DNA of 64,000 bases, taken from G963665495 sp963667575. Its GTDB lineage: Bacteria > Desulfobacterota > Desulfovibrionia > Desulfovibrionales > Desulfovibrionaceae. The position numbers and the translations under genes are program-made. The notes under the pieces were generated by a model. That model worked only from the letters and a program-made list of their open reading frames with translations, was not told the origin of the DNA and made no database searches. Below, one piece after another: positions 45,566 through 54,298 of the stretch. Location: assembly GCA_963667575.2 (NCBI GenBank), contig CAXXHY010000035.1, forward strand, positions 349,216-413,215, given 5' to 3'. Position 1 is the stretch's first letter. The number at the start of each line of letters is the position of its first letter.

Positions 45566-46031
45566 TGCCCTGGGGAAATTATCGGCACCATTCTTCTCAA
45601 GGCTCTGTTCGGGGGCATCGCGTCCATGGGGTTCGCCGTTCTGTTCAACATGCCCAAGCGGATTCTGCCTGGTGCGGCATTCTCGGTTTTACGGGCATGG
45701 GACTGCGTACGCTGGGACTCTCTCTGGGGTTTTCGCTGGAGCATTCAACCCTGCTGGGCGCCACGGTGGTGGGCTTCGTATCGTTTATTCCGCATCACAG
45801 GCTCGTGCTGCCCACGCATGTTGTTTCCATTCCCGGAACCATCAACATGGTCCCGGGCGTGTTCGCCTTCAAAGCCATGACCGGTTTCATGACCTTTTCC
45901 ACTTCAAGGATCCGCAGGATCTCTTTGCCGCCAGCTACAATCTGCTTACAACGCTGTATGTGCTGATGGCCATTGCCATGGGACTGATTCTGCCCAGCCT
46001 GATCCTGCGTATCAACAAGAAGACGCTCTGA
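45565..46031 (+). pseudogene. ThrE/YjjB-like exporter subunit (frameshifts)
   Basis: The ATG overlaps the previous stop (TGATG). Removing one G at about 45575 gives MPWEIIGTILLKALFGGIAS, MGFAVLFNMPKRILPGAAF. Then LGFTGMGLRTLGLSLGFSLE, VGFVSFIPHHRLVLPTHVVS, IPGTINMVPGVFAFKAMTGF and LYVLMAIAMGLILPSLILRI, about 154 residues and four to five helices. This is the ThrE_2/YjjB half. Two-gene YjjP-YjjB exporters are known; this pair follows that plan. Confidence 0.7.
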
Positions 46032-46122
46032 CGGCAGAACGGATTAAAAACCAAGTATACCGGATAGTCAGGCTTCTATTTTTGTGTGTAATGGCGGTAT
46101 AATACGCAAAAAAAAGGGAGCC

Positions 46123-46869
46123 ATGGGATTCTTCTTCAAAAAAAAGCACTCTTTCCGGCCCTGAAATCTGGCGTTTCGAGACTCTCGACAAAGCCAGCCA
46201 GGCCGGAGCCGCCTTTATCCGCGAACTGGCCCGGGATCGATGCCCGACAGGAGCGTCGGTTCTCTCTGGTATTGTCCGGAGGCTCCACCCCAGGTAAGCT
46301 TTTTACCCGGCTGAGCAACGGCACCATGCAGAATGCCATGGACTGGAACGGACCGACCTGTTCTGGGGGGACGAACGCTGCGTGCCGCCGGACGCCCCGG
46401 AGGAGCAATTACAGCCTGGCCCGTGCCACGCTGTTTGCCCGTGCCATCATCCCCGAAGAGAACATCCACCGCATCAAGGGCGAACTGGGGCGCCCAGGCC
46501 GCGGCCGAGGATTATCAGAATCAGCTGCAGGCCTACTGCAGCCGCATGGGCACGGACAGCCCCGGCTTTGGCTGCGTGCTCCTGGGGATCGGCTCGGACG
46601 GGCATACGGCCTCGCTTTTTCCCGGCAATCCCGTGCTGGATGAAGAAAAACTCTGGGCCGCGCCGGTGTTCGCCCCCAATGCCAACCCTCCCATTGACCG
46701 CGTTACGCTGACCTATCCGGTGCTCAACAATGCGCGCAACGTGCTGCTGCTGGCTGGCGGTCAGGGCAAGGCCGAGATTCTGCGCGCCCTGTTCAACGAT
46801 CCGCAGGCTGCCGAGAAATACCCCCTGGCCAGGCTCAGACCCCGGGGCCGCTATGTGCTGCCTGGCTGA
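46123..46869 (+). pseudogene. pgl: 6-phosphogluconolactonase (several frameshifts)
   Basis: AAGGGAG precedes the ATG. Joined frames read IWRFETLDKASQAGAAFIRE, FSLVLSGGSTPGKLFTRLS, RTDLFWGDERCVPPDAPE, SNYSLARATLFARAIIPEEN, FGCVLLGIGSDGHTASLFPG and LPG at the end. SGGSTP, WGDERCVP and GIGSDGHTASLFPG are the sugar-phosphate isomerase-like motifs of the pentose-phosphate lactonase. Breaks near 46143, 46235, 46350, 46405 and 46490. The enzyme hydrolyses 6-phosphogluconolactone. A TATAAT at 46098-46103 may be its -10 element. No glucose-6-phosphate dehydrogenase gene is adjacent. Confidence 0.8.
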
Positions 46870-47060
46870 TGAGGGCCGCGCTGGCGCTCTGCTGAGCGCA
46901 GCTTCCGGAATTGACTTCACGGGGCAAGCAGGTCAATAATACGCCTCCTCGCGGAAATCCGGTCGCACTGTCCGGACCGGTTTCGCCGTTTCTCCACTTT
47001 TTTGTCGGGCTACGCCGACGACCATCGTCGTCTGTGCCGCTGTCCGCGTGTGTCTGCTGG

Positions 47061-48158
47061 ATGAATTACATGCCCAAAAAATCTTCATTGCTGCTCCTGG
47101 CGGGGACACTGCTGCTCTGCGCTCTGGCGCTGGAAGCGCTGTTCCGCGTATTGCCCACCTGCGAACCCTTCCGGACCCAGTCCGTGAATCAGGAACAGCC
47201 GATTCTGCATTTTATGCCCGATCAGGACCTGCAATGGTCCAAAGGGGCGACCTTTGAAATGACCAACAAGGTCCATGTGAACAACATGGGTTTTGTCAAC
47301 CGCCAGGACTACGTCCGGGAGGATCCCAGACCTTTGATGGCCGTGATCGGCGACAGCTACATCGAGGCCATGATGGTGCCCCAGGACAAGACCTGCTACG
47401 GCGCGGCTGGAACAACTGGAGCCCCAATGGCGCTTCTACAGCTTCGGCATCAGCGGCGCGCCCCTCAGCCAGTATCTGGCCTATGCCGGGTACGCCCGCA
47501 AGCAGTTCGCGCGCAGAAGTTTCTTATCGTGGTGGTGGGCAACGATTTTGACGAAAGCTACCTGCCCTACAAGGGATTTTCCCGGTATGTATTTTTTCAC
47601 GGGACGATCCCCACTCCCCAACCGGGCTGAAACTGGTGCGCGAGGATTATCATCCGGGCGTGCTGCGCGACCTGGCCCGCCATTCGGCCCTGGTGGATTA
47701 CCTGTTCTTCAACGTGGGCATAGGGGCGCTGAAAAAGGTCATCCACTCCAGTTTTCGCCTCAACCGGCGAATATTCGGGCAATACCTCCGTGGCCAGCAA
47801 TGCGGAGCGGCTGAACAACTCCAAGCACTGCGTGGAGGCCTTTCTGCAAATGCTCCCAGAATATACGGGGCGTGGAAAAGGACAACTGCACCTTTGTGAT
47901 GGACGGCGCGCGCGAGGAAATCTACGACCCGGACTACTGGCACGGACACAAGACCTTTTTCCACCTCATGCGCGAGTATTTCATCCGACGCGCCCAGGAG
48001 TCCGGCTACCCGGTAATCGACATGCCAGCCCGTGTTCAAACAGAGCTACGCCAAAGACGGCAAGCATTTCGAATCCGCCCACGACGGCCACTGGAACCCC
48101 CACGCCCACGATCTCGTGGCCAGGGGAAGTGGCTGCAAGGGTTTTTCACGAGAAGTAG
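47061..48158 (+). pseudogene. Membrane-anchored SGNH-hydrolase-like protein (frameshifted)
   Basis: N-terminal anchor SLLLLAGTLLLCALALEALF, then WSKGATFEMTNKVHVNNMGF, VIGDSYIEAMMVPQDKTCYG (block I GDSY), FLIVVVGNDFDESYLPYKGF (block III-like GND), LVREDYHPGVLRDLARHSAL and DGHWNPHAHDLVA (block V D-x-H-W-N…H). These give the Ser-Asp-His triad of AlgX/AlgJ-type SGNH enzymes that transfer or remove acetyl groups on surface polysaccharide. Frame changes near 47405, 47625, 47770, 47870, 48030 and 48120. Starts at 47061 or 47070 are both possible. About 365 residues. Confidence 0.65.
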
Positions 48159-48194
48159 CGTGTTCTCGAACATTGCACCCCTTGCAAATTAAGA

Positions 48195-48248
48195 GTTTTT
48201 GGAGATTCCAAAGAACCTTTTGCAAAAGGTTCTTTGGCCGCCGGAGGC
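48195..48248 (+). repeat. Dispersed palindromic repeat, copy 2
   Basis: GTTTTTGGAGATTCC followed by a gapless palindrome (CCAAAGAACCTTTTG / CAAAAGGTTCTTTGG) and CCGCCGGAGGC. It lies between two convergent genes and is well placed as a two-way terminator. Confidence 0.85.
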
Positions 48249-48273
48249 ATTTTTTCTCCAAAGTAGCAATATC

Positions 48274-48779
48274 TTACCCCAACATCGCCAGAACGGCTTT
48301 TTCGCAGGCCTGTTTTTCTGCCGTGGTCACTTCTTTCCGTACCAGTGCTTTGCCCGGGCAGGTGGCGACGCAGGGGAAGGTCCGTACCGGCGAGATTCTG
48401 GTCATAACACTGGTCGCATTTGCACATGATGCCCTCGGCATCGAACTGGGGCACGCCGTAGGGGCAGGCCTGGGCGCAGGCGCCGCAGCCGATGCAGCCG
48501 CGCGGATCCACCAGCACCAGACCGTCCGAGGCGCGTTTTTCAATGGCGTCCGCCGGGCAGGCGTCCACGCAGGCCGGTTCCGCGCAATGCAGACAGGACA
48601 ATGACAGGCTGGCGCTCTTCACTGCCGGATAACCGCCGTCCCAGAGGTTCAGCACTCTGCGGAAGCGTACGCCGGGTTCCAGTCCGCGCCAGGATTTGCA
48701 GGCGGTTTCGCAGCCGTGGGCACTGCACGCAGCGCTGCGGATAAAATCGAATCAGATATTCCTTTGCCGGGGCGCTCAT
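48274..48779 (-). pseudogene. Four-cluster ferredoxin subunit of molybdopterin oxidoreductase (frameshifted)
   Basis: Starts MSAPAKEYLIRFYPQRCVQC at 48779. Correcting frames near 48724 and 48408 gives CVQCHGCETACKSW, CLHCAEPACVDACPADAIEK, CIGCGACAQACPYGVP and CDQCYDQ…PVRTFPCVATCPG, ending AVLAMLG. These are four [4Fe-4S] clusters in DmsB-like order, about 168 residues. It carries electrons to or from the catalytic subunit, whose stop overlaps this start. No membrane anchor gene follows, so the electron partner is unknown. Confidence 0.78.
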
Positions 48780-51110
48780 CAGGCCTCCTCCCATTTTTGC
48801 ACTTCCACCAGAGTCTGGCTGCTCATGGCCGTGACCAGCGGATCATAGACCTTGTCCGGATCCACGCTGTAGAGCAGGGTTCACGTTGGCCCCCGCCGTC
48901 CGTGAGCGGATAATCCGCCATGTTCAGCTCCTTGCAACCCTGCCACCAGCCGTGCAGCAGCATCACCGTGTCCGGCCGGATGCCCGGATAGAGCTCGGCC
49001 CGGACCCTTGAGCCAACCGTAGGGGGGATTTCAGCCGCACCCAGTCGCCGTCGGCAATGTTCCTGGCCGCGGCCGTGCCCGGATGGATGTGCAGCAGGGG
49101 ATCGGGCTGGATTTCCCGCAGCAGGGGCACGTTGCGCTGCCAGGAGGCGCTGTAGTTCTTGGACGTATGGTAGTCGGAAAGAATCAGCGGAAAGTCCGCG
49201 CCAGAGTTCCGGCGTGGCGGTCGGGCCTTCGGGCGGCTCGCGCCATTCGGGCAATGGGCGCGTATCCGGCCTGTTCGAAGGTGGTGTTGTAGAGCGCCAC
49301 CTTGCCCTGGGGCAGAAAAGGGCTCTTGTCCAGGCGAAAACTGGGACGCTTGAAGATTTTTGCGTATTTTTCGTACTCGGGCGGTTCCGGCGGAGAAACC
49401 AGGGCCCGGTTGGCATGTTGCGCAACGCGGCCATGTCCAGTCCGAGGGGGTCGAGCTGGTCGTCCATGCAGGCCTTCACATCGGCCTGCCAGAAGTCCGC
49501 GCCGTAGCCCATGGCCTTGCCCAGGTCCAGAAAGAACTCGATCATGGATTTGTACGGTCCGAGCGGTTCGATGACTTGGTTGGTGGCCATCAGCCAGTTG
49601 GGGCCGTTCTGAAAAGGATAATCGCATTCGTACCCCGTGGCCACCGGCAAAACGATGTCCGCCCAGGGCATTTTCCGGCGTACGGGCAACGTCGGCGATC
49701 ACGAAAAAATCGAGCTTCTGCAGAGCCGCCAGCACGTTTCGCGTGCCGCGCGTACTGGCCAGCGGCTGTGTGCCCGGAGCAATGATGGCCCGGACGGCAT
49801 AGGGCTTTTCCGTGAGCACGCTTTCAAAAATCCGGTAGTAGGCCGATGAAGTGCCCTCCATGAAAGGCTGAAATTCCACGGGAAATTCCGGCGCCACCAG
49901 CTTGTTGACGAATTCCTGCGTATAGCGCTGGCGCAGGGTGATGGTTCTTTGTGGCGTTTTTGGGCGGCCGGCGCAGCAGGTTGGTGCCGGGCCGGTCCAC
50001 ATGGCCGGTGACGGCCATGAGCATGGCGATACCCCGGATGGCGGTCGCAGGCCGCTGGCGGCGTGCTCAACGCCGTTGCCCACGTCAATGGCCGCCCGGG
50101 GTGTTGTGGCGTACTCCCGGGCCACCTCGCGGATTTGTTCCGCAGGCACGCCGGTGATGGTCTCGGCCCATTCCGGCGGATACTGCCGGACATGTTCCCG
50201 CAGTTTGTCAAAGCCGTAGCACCACTGCTCCACGAAATCATGATCCACCAGGTCTTCCAGAATGACCACATGCAGCATGGCCAGGGCCAGGGCGGCGTCC
50301 GTGCCCGGACGTACGGGCAGCCACACGTCCGCCATACCCGAATCCGGCTCCACCGAAGGCTTGATGGCAATGACCCGAGCGCCGCGCTGCACAGCGGCCA
50401 GAAAGGCTCTGGACGGCCCGGACACCGGCCCCGAGTAGATGGGCTGGCGTCCCCAGTAGATGATCAGGTCGCTCTTGCCGTATTCGGGCTGGGGCCAGTC
50501 CGCCAGGGTGTGCATGAAGGAAAAGCCGCGCTGCACGGCGCAGATGCCGCTGTGCCCGTAGTTGGGACTGCCGTGAACCACGCCGAAACGCTGCAGATAT
50601 TCGCTGTACGAACGCTTGGCCGGCGAGAGAATGGCCAGGCTTTCCGCCCCGTATTGGGTCTTTTGTTCGAGCAGTTTTTCGGCAATGATGTTGATGGCGT
50701 CATCCCAGCTTAGTTGCTCGAACCGGTTTTCTCCCTTTTGTCCGACCCGCCGCAAAGGGTGCGTCAGGCGGTCCGGCGAGTAGACCCATTGGGGCGCGGC
50801 ATGGGCCTTGGCGCAGAGCGCTCCCTGATTGTTGGGGGATTCGTCCATGCCTGCCACCCGCAAGAACCTTCCGTCCTTCCTGAATGCGTAGATGCCGCAT
50901 CCGCCGCCGGGGCCGCCCGGTCCGCACATGCCGCAGACCGTGGGCACCACTTCTTCGCCCCGTGCCTTTGCCAGCGCCAGGGCCTGTTCGTATTTCATGA
51001 AAATCGCCTTTACGGTTTCGTCGCGGGGCACTGCCATGGGCAGGGCTGCGATGGGTTGTTCGATGCCGTCCGGGAAGAACTCGGCCCCCAGGCACGGCAG
51101 CCAAAAGCAT
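48779..51110 (-). pseudogene. Molybdopterin oxidoreductase catalytic subunit, DMSO-reductase superfamily (frameshifted)
   Basis: About 775 residues when joined. The likely start is the ATG at 51110 (MLLAA, then after one extra base CLGAEFFPDGIEQPI…), with an in-frame ATG at 51037. The iron-sulfur motif is CGMCGPGGPGGGC…GALCAKAHA, CX2CX8CX27C; the usual second spacing is 3. SYSEYLQRFGVVHGSPNYGH then SGICAVQRG places a Cys where the Mo/W ligand sits. Later blocks: SDLIIYWGRQPIYSGPVSG, RGARVIAIKPSVEPDSGMAD, ADIVLPVATGYECDYPFQNG. Breaks occur at many points between 48880 and 50030. No Tat signal is seen, so it may be cytoplasmic. Substrate unknown. Confidence 0.75.
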
Positions 51111-51178
51111 ACGCGGATTCCCTGCGCACCTCAAACTTTTGAAAAAAGTGACAAGTCGCGCAAAGGGAGTATCCTGGG

Positions 51179-51468
51179 CATGCCGCCCCTTCAGGGCTTG
51201 ATTCGTATTTCGCATTGCTCCCAGGGGTGCACCCTGGGCTGTAATTAAACCGCCCCGTTGAGGCGCTGGAGTAGAAGGGCAACAGACCTGAAGACGGTGG
51301 TGCAGATACCGCCTGTGCCGGGAAGATGGGGTATTTTGCCGTTCCAACGCCCCCTTATAATGCCCTATAGTCACCGCCTTCTGCCCCATCGCCTCCCCAA
51401 TATATCTATAGCCCAGGGCGCAGCCCTGGGATTGCTGCCGCGAGAGGGACCAAGCCCTGTAAGGGCTC
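51179..51468. repeat. MITE-like repeat unit 1 (inverted ends)
   Basis: Left arm 51179-51270 (TGCCGCCCCTTCAGGGCTTG…CCCTGGGCTGTAATTAAACC…CCGCCCCGTTGAGGCG) and right arm 51392-51468 in reverse orientation (CTATAGCCCAGGGCGCAGCC…AAGCCCTGTAAGGGCT) flank about 120 bases. The spacer is shared with unit 2. Contains several small GC hairpins. No transposase inside. Confidence 0.7.
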
Positions 51469-51763
51469 TATTCCTATTTCGCATTGTTCCCATGGTTGCA
51501 CCCTGGGTTGTAATTAAACCGCCCGGTTGGGGCTTTGGAGCAGAACGGCAATAGGCCCGTAAACGGCGAGGCGGAGACCGCCTGTGCCGGGACTATGGAT
51601 GATTTCTCCGTTCCAAGCGCCCCGCGCAATGCCCGGAGGCACCTCCTTCCGCCCCGCGCCTCCCCCAAGCCCCAACGGGGCGACATATCTATAGCCCAGG
51701 GCGCAGCCCTGGGATTTTGCGATATCTCCAGTGAAAGCCCTGTAAGGGCGGCATGGCAATGAC
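51453..51763. repeat. MITE-like repeat unit 2 (inverted ends)
   Basis: Left arm 51453-51540, right arm 51663-51763 in reverse, with a spacer homologous to that of unit 1 (both contain CCGCCTGTGCCGGGA and CCGTTCCAA). Units 1 and 2 are a tandem pair sharing AGCCCTGTAAGGGCT at the junction. A related single arm is at 54011-54115. Confidence 0.7.
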
Positions 51764-51784
51764 GTCCGCCGCCTGACAACATGC

Positions 51785-52735
51785 TCAGCCGTTCGCGTCC
51801 GTTACCGGTTCCAGCCGCGGCGGACAGGAATCCTCTTGCTTGCGGATTTTCCGGGAATTGCGGCTGGTCACGAACAGATAACCGCCGATGAAGGCCAGGA
51901 TGGTGCCGCCGCCGATCATGGTGGCCGTGGGGGGCTGTTCGGCAAAGAACAGCAGTGCCCAGATCGGGGCCAGCACCACGTTTATCAGGGTTATGGTGGC
52001 CATTTCCGCGGCAGGAATGTAACGGGTCGAAAGGGCGTTCATCACCCGGCCCAAGGGCGCGGACAGCATGCCCATGGCCGCCATGATCAGCCAGGTGTTG
52101 GCGCTGTATGCGGACGGATGCGCCGGCACGAACATGAACAGGGCCACGAAAAAACCGCCCAGTCCGACCACGGCTGGCCGGCTGATGTTTTTGTAACGCC
52201 GCCAGAGCGTACCGTTGAGCCCCAGACAGAGTACCATCAGCACGGCGAACAGATCGCCGGTGAGGTTGCCGGACTGCAGCGAGCCGGAGACCACCACGCT
52301 GATGCCGCCGATGACCCCGACAATGGCCAGCCACAAAACCTTGCCGGTACGCTCGCGCAGCAGCAGCCAGGAAATCAGGGCTGTGGCCACAGGCCGGCTG
52401 CTCATGATGAAGACCGCGTTGGCCACGGTGGTGTGTTTGATGCTCAATACGAATGATGTGGAACTGCCCACAATGAGCAAGGCCGAAAGCACCAGAGGCC
52501 AGCCGTCATCACGAAGCGTGCCTATCAGGCCGCGTTTGTCCGTGAACTGGACAAGAAGTCCCATGGAAAGGGCCGCAAAAAGGCCGAAAAGAAACGCCGT
52601 ATCATATCCGCCCACCCCGGACAGCCTGATGAACACGGAGTCGAAACTGAGCAGCAGGCCGCCGGTCAGTGCGGCCTGCCGCCCCTTGCCGCTTGTGCTC
52701 GCAGGTATTATTGCCTTTACTTGAGATAGAGTCAT
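51785..52735 (-). CDS. DMT-family transporter (EamA)
   Basis: 316 residues with ten helices in two EamA halves (LTGGLLLSFDSVFIRLSGVG, VFIMSSRPVATALISWLLLRER; second half FFVALFMFVPAHP, ITLINVVLAPIWALLFFAEQ). The end of each half shows the usual acidic or aromatic motif. Drug/metabolite transporters export amino acids, nucleosides or toxic compounds; the substrate here is unknown. It is divergent from a TetR gene with two palindromic operators between them, so the TetR protein probably represses it. This gene is intact although it lies in the frameshift-rich region. Confidence 0.88.
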   Translation of the reverse strand: MTLSQVKAIIPASTSGKGRQAALTGGLLLSFDSVFIRLSGVGGYDTAFLFGLFAALSMGLLVQFTDKRGLIGTLRDDGWPLVLSALLIVGSSTSFVLSIKHTTVANAVFIMSSRPVATALISWLLLRERTGKVLWLAIVGVIGGISVVVSGSLQSGNLTGDLFAVLMVLCLGLNGTLWRRYKNISRPAVVGLGGFFVALFMFVPAHPSAYSANTWLIMAAMGMLSAPLGRVMNALSTRYIPAAEMATITLINVVLAPIWALLFFAEQPPTATMIGGGTILAFIGGYLFVTSRNSRKIRKQEDSCPPRLEPVTDANG

Positions 52736-52740
52736 AGCGT

Positions 52741-52786
52741 ACTCCTGGTTAAAATCATACTCATGGGTATGATTTTAACCAGGAGT
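52741..52786. promoter_or_regulatory. TetR operator 1
   Basis: A perfect inverted repeat with 20-bp arms; the core is AAAATCATAC-N6-GTATGATTTT. It lies directly before the transporter ATG, so binding would block its promoter or ribosome access. Confidence 0.75.
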
Positions 52787-52801
52787 GGATGTTTGTCAAT
52801 G

Positions 52802-52825
52802 AAATCATACCATATAGTATGATTT
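52802..52825. promoter_or_regulatory. TetR operator 2
   Basis: AAATCATAC-N6-GTATGATTT, the same core as operator 1, 25 bases before the tetR start codon. Suggests autoregulation. Confidence 0.75.
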
Positions 52826-52849
52826 TTTGCGGCAACATGTGGAGATATA

Positions 52850-53437
52850 ATGAAAAAAATTGAAGCTAAAAAACAGCACAAGCGGGAGGTCATTCTCCGG
52901 GCGGCTCTGGATATCTTCCTCACGGAAGGCTATATAGGGAGCAGCATGGACAGCATTGCGCGGGGAGCCGGTGTCACCAAGCAGACCGTATATCGCTATT
53001 TCAGCACCAAGGAGGAGTTGTTTCAGGAGGCTCTGGAGGCCCAGCGGGAAGCGACTCCACGGAGTTATCTGGACGCTCTGGAAATTCCGGACTCTGCCGA
53101 AGCCCTGATGCAATTCGCCACGAGTTTTCTGGAAGTTCACATGTCCTGGCGGCATCTCGCGGCAATTCGTTTGCTGGTGGCCGAGGGGCCCAGTGCGCCT
53201 GAAATTACCAGGGCCTTTTTCGCGGGCGGCCCGAGGAAATCCATAGCGCGGCTGGCCGCATTTCTGCAAAAGCGCTTTGACCTGGATGATCCGGAGCATG
53301 CGGCCATGTCCCTGATAAGTACGCTCCTGGCCCTGCGTATGAATGTGCTGACCGGACTCGAGGCAGCACCCTCGCAGGAGGTTATCGCCGGCCATGCGCA
53401 ACGTACCGTGGCCCTGTATTTGAAATTTTTGTCCTGA
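52850..53437 (+). CDS. TetR-family transcriptional regulator
   Basis: 195 residues with GGAG before the ATG. The N-terminal HTH is KREVILRAALDIFLTEGYIG then SSMDSIARGAGVTKQTVYRY followed by FSTKEELFQEAL, the classic TetR signature. The C-terminal ligand domain carries the AcrR-C-like HMSWRHLAAIRLLVAEG. It faces away from the EamA transporter gene, and the paired operators in the gap fit a local repressor released by the transported compound. The ligand is unknown. Confidence 0.92.
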   Translation: MKKIEAKKQHKREVILRAALDIFLTEGYIGSSMDSIARGAGVTKQTVYRYFSTKEELFQEALEAQREATPRSYLDALEIPDSAEALMQFATSFLEVHMSWRHLAAIRLLVAEGPSAPEITRAFFAGGPRKSIARLAAFLQKRFDLDDPEHAAMSLISTLLALRMNVLTGLEAAPSQEVIAGHAQRTVALYLKFLS

Positions 53438-53509
53438 TTCCTCTGTTTAAGGGCAGCAAACGAGCCGCAATCCCAAAGCCGGTGCCGCAAGGCAAAGGAG
53501 AGAACCACC

Positions 53510-53963
53510 ATGTACCTGGTCAGTGCCTGTCTGGCAGGCTGCAATTGCAGATATGACGGAAGCAATAACGCGAACGAGCGGGTGATCGCTCTGGTCAACG
53601 CGGGCAAGGCCGTACCTGTGTGCCCCGAACAACTGGGCAACCTGCCCACCCCGAGGGAATGCAGCGAGATCATCCTCGATGCGCACGGCAGAAAAAGGGT
53701 CTTCAACAACCAGCGGGGACGATGTCACGGAAGCTTTCGAACGCGGTGCGCAGCGTACGCTGGCCATCTGCAGGGCGCTGAATATCGGGCAGGCGATTCT
53801 GCAGTCCAGAAGCCCGTCCTGCGGCAAGGGCAGAGTCTATGACGGAACATTTTCCGGTGTTCTCGTGGAAGGCTGGGGCGTTACCGCGGAGCTGCTTCAC
53901 AAGAACGGGATATGCGTTCGCAGCGAACTCGAGCTCGAACTCGGGGGTGATCCTTGTGATTGA
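53510..53963 (+). pseudogene. DUF523 protein (one frameshift)
   Basis: About 150 residues. YLVSACLAGCNCRYDGSNN, VPVCPEQLGNLPTPRECSEI and SRSPSCGKGRVYDGTFSG are the conserved cysteine blocks of DUF523. The frame changes near 53705: one extra A in AACAACC would give …VFNTSGDDVTEAFERG. AAGGAGAG lies upstream of the ATG. Biochemical role unknown; the clustered Cys suggest metal binding. Confidence 0.8.
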
Positions 53964-54298
53964 AGTATTTCATTGCGCCTGAAGGGGTGGCATGATCGGG
54001 CAATCTCCATCATGCCATGCCGCCCTTACAGGGCTTTTATTTTGTATGGTCCGCCAACCCCAGGGCGTTGCCCTGGGCTATAGATATGTCGCCCCGTTGG
54101 GGCTTGGGGAGCGCGGGGCTCATGGGAGGAGACTCTGGGCGGTTACGGCACAATGCATGGTTTCCGGGCGGAGTAGGGCACAGGGGGTGGTGTTTCGGGC
54201 TGCTTGCGGGGTAGTGCCCGGCAAAAATGCAGTTTTTCATCCGAAAAACGCGGCCAGACCGGGCAATGATGCCCGGCCCGGCCGTTGCGTATTTCAGA
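53964..54298. other. Intergenic with a repeat arm
   Basis: No gene. Apart from the repeat arm at 54011-54115, the sequence is GC-rich and unstructured. Confidence 0.4.
54011..54115 (+). repeat. Single arm of the MITE-like repeat
   Basis: CATGCCGCCCTTACAGGGCT, CCCAGGGCGTTGCCCTGGG and GTCGCCCCGTTGGGGC in the same order as the arms at 51.2-51.8 kb, but no reverse partner follows. Confidence 0.7.

Noticed and set aside
43660..53720. Programmed frameshifting as the cause of the many frame changes
   Set aside because: No slippery heptamers or downstream pseudoknots at the breaks, and too many unrelated genes are affected, several with more than one break.
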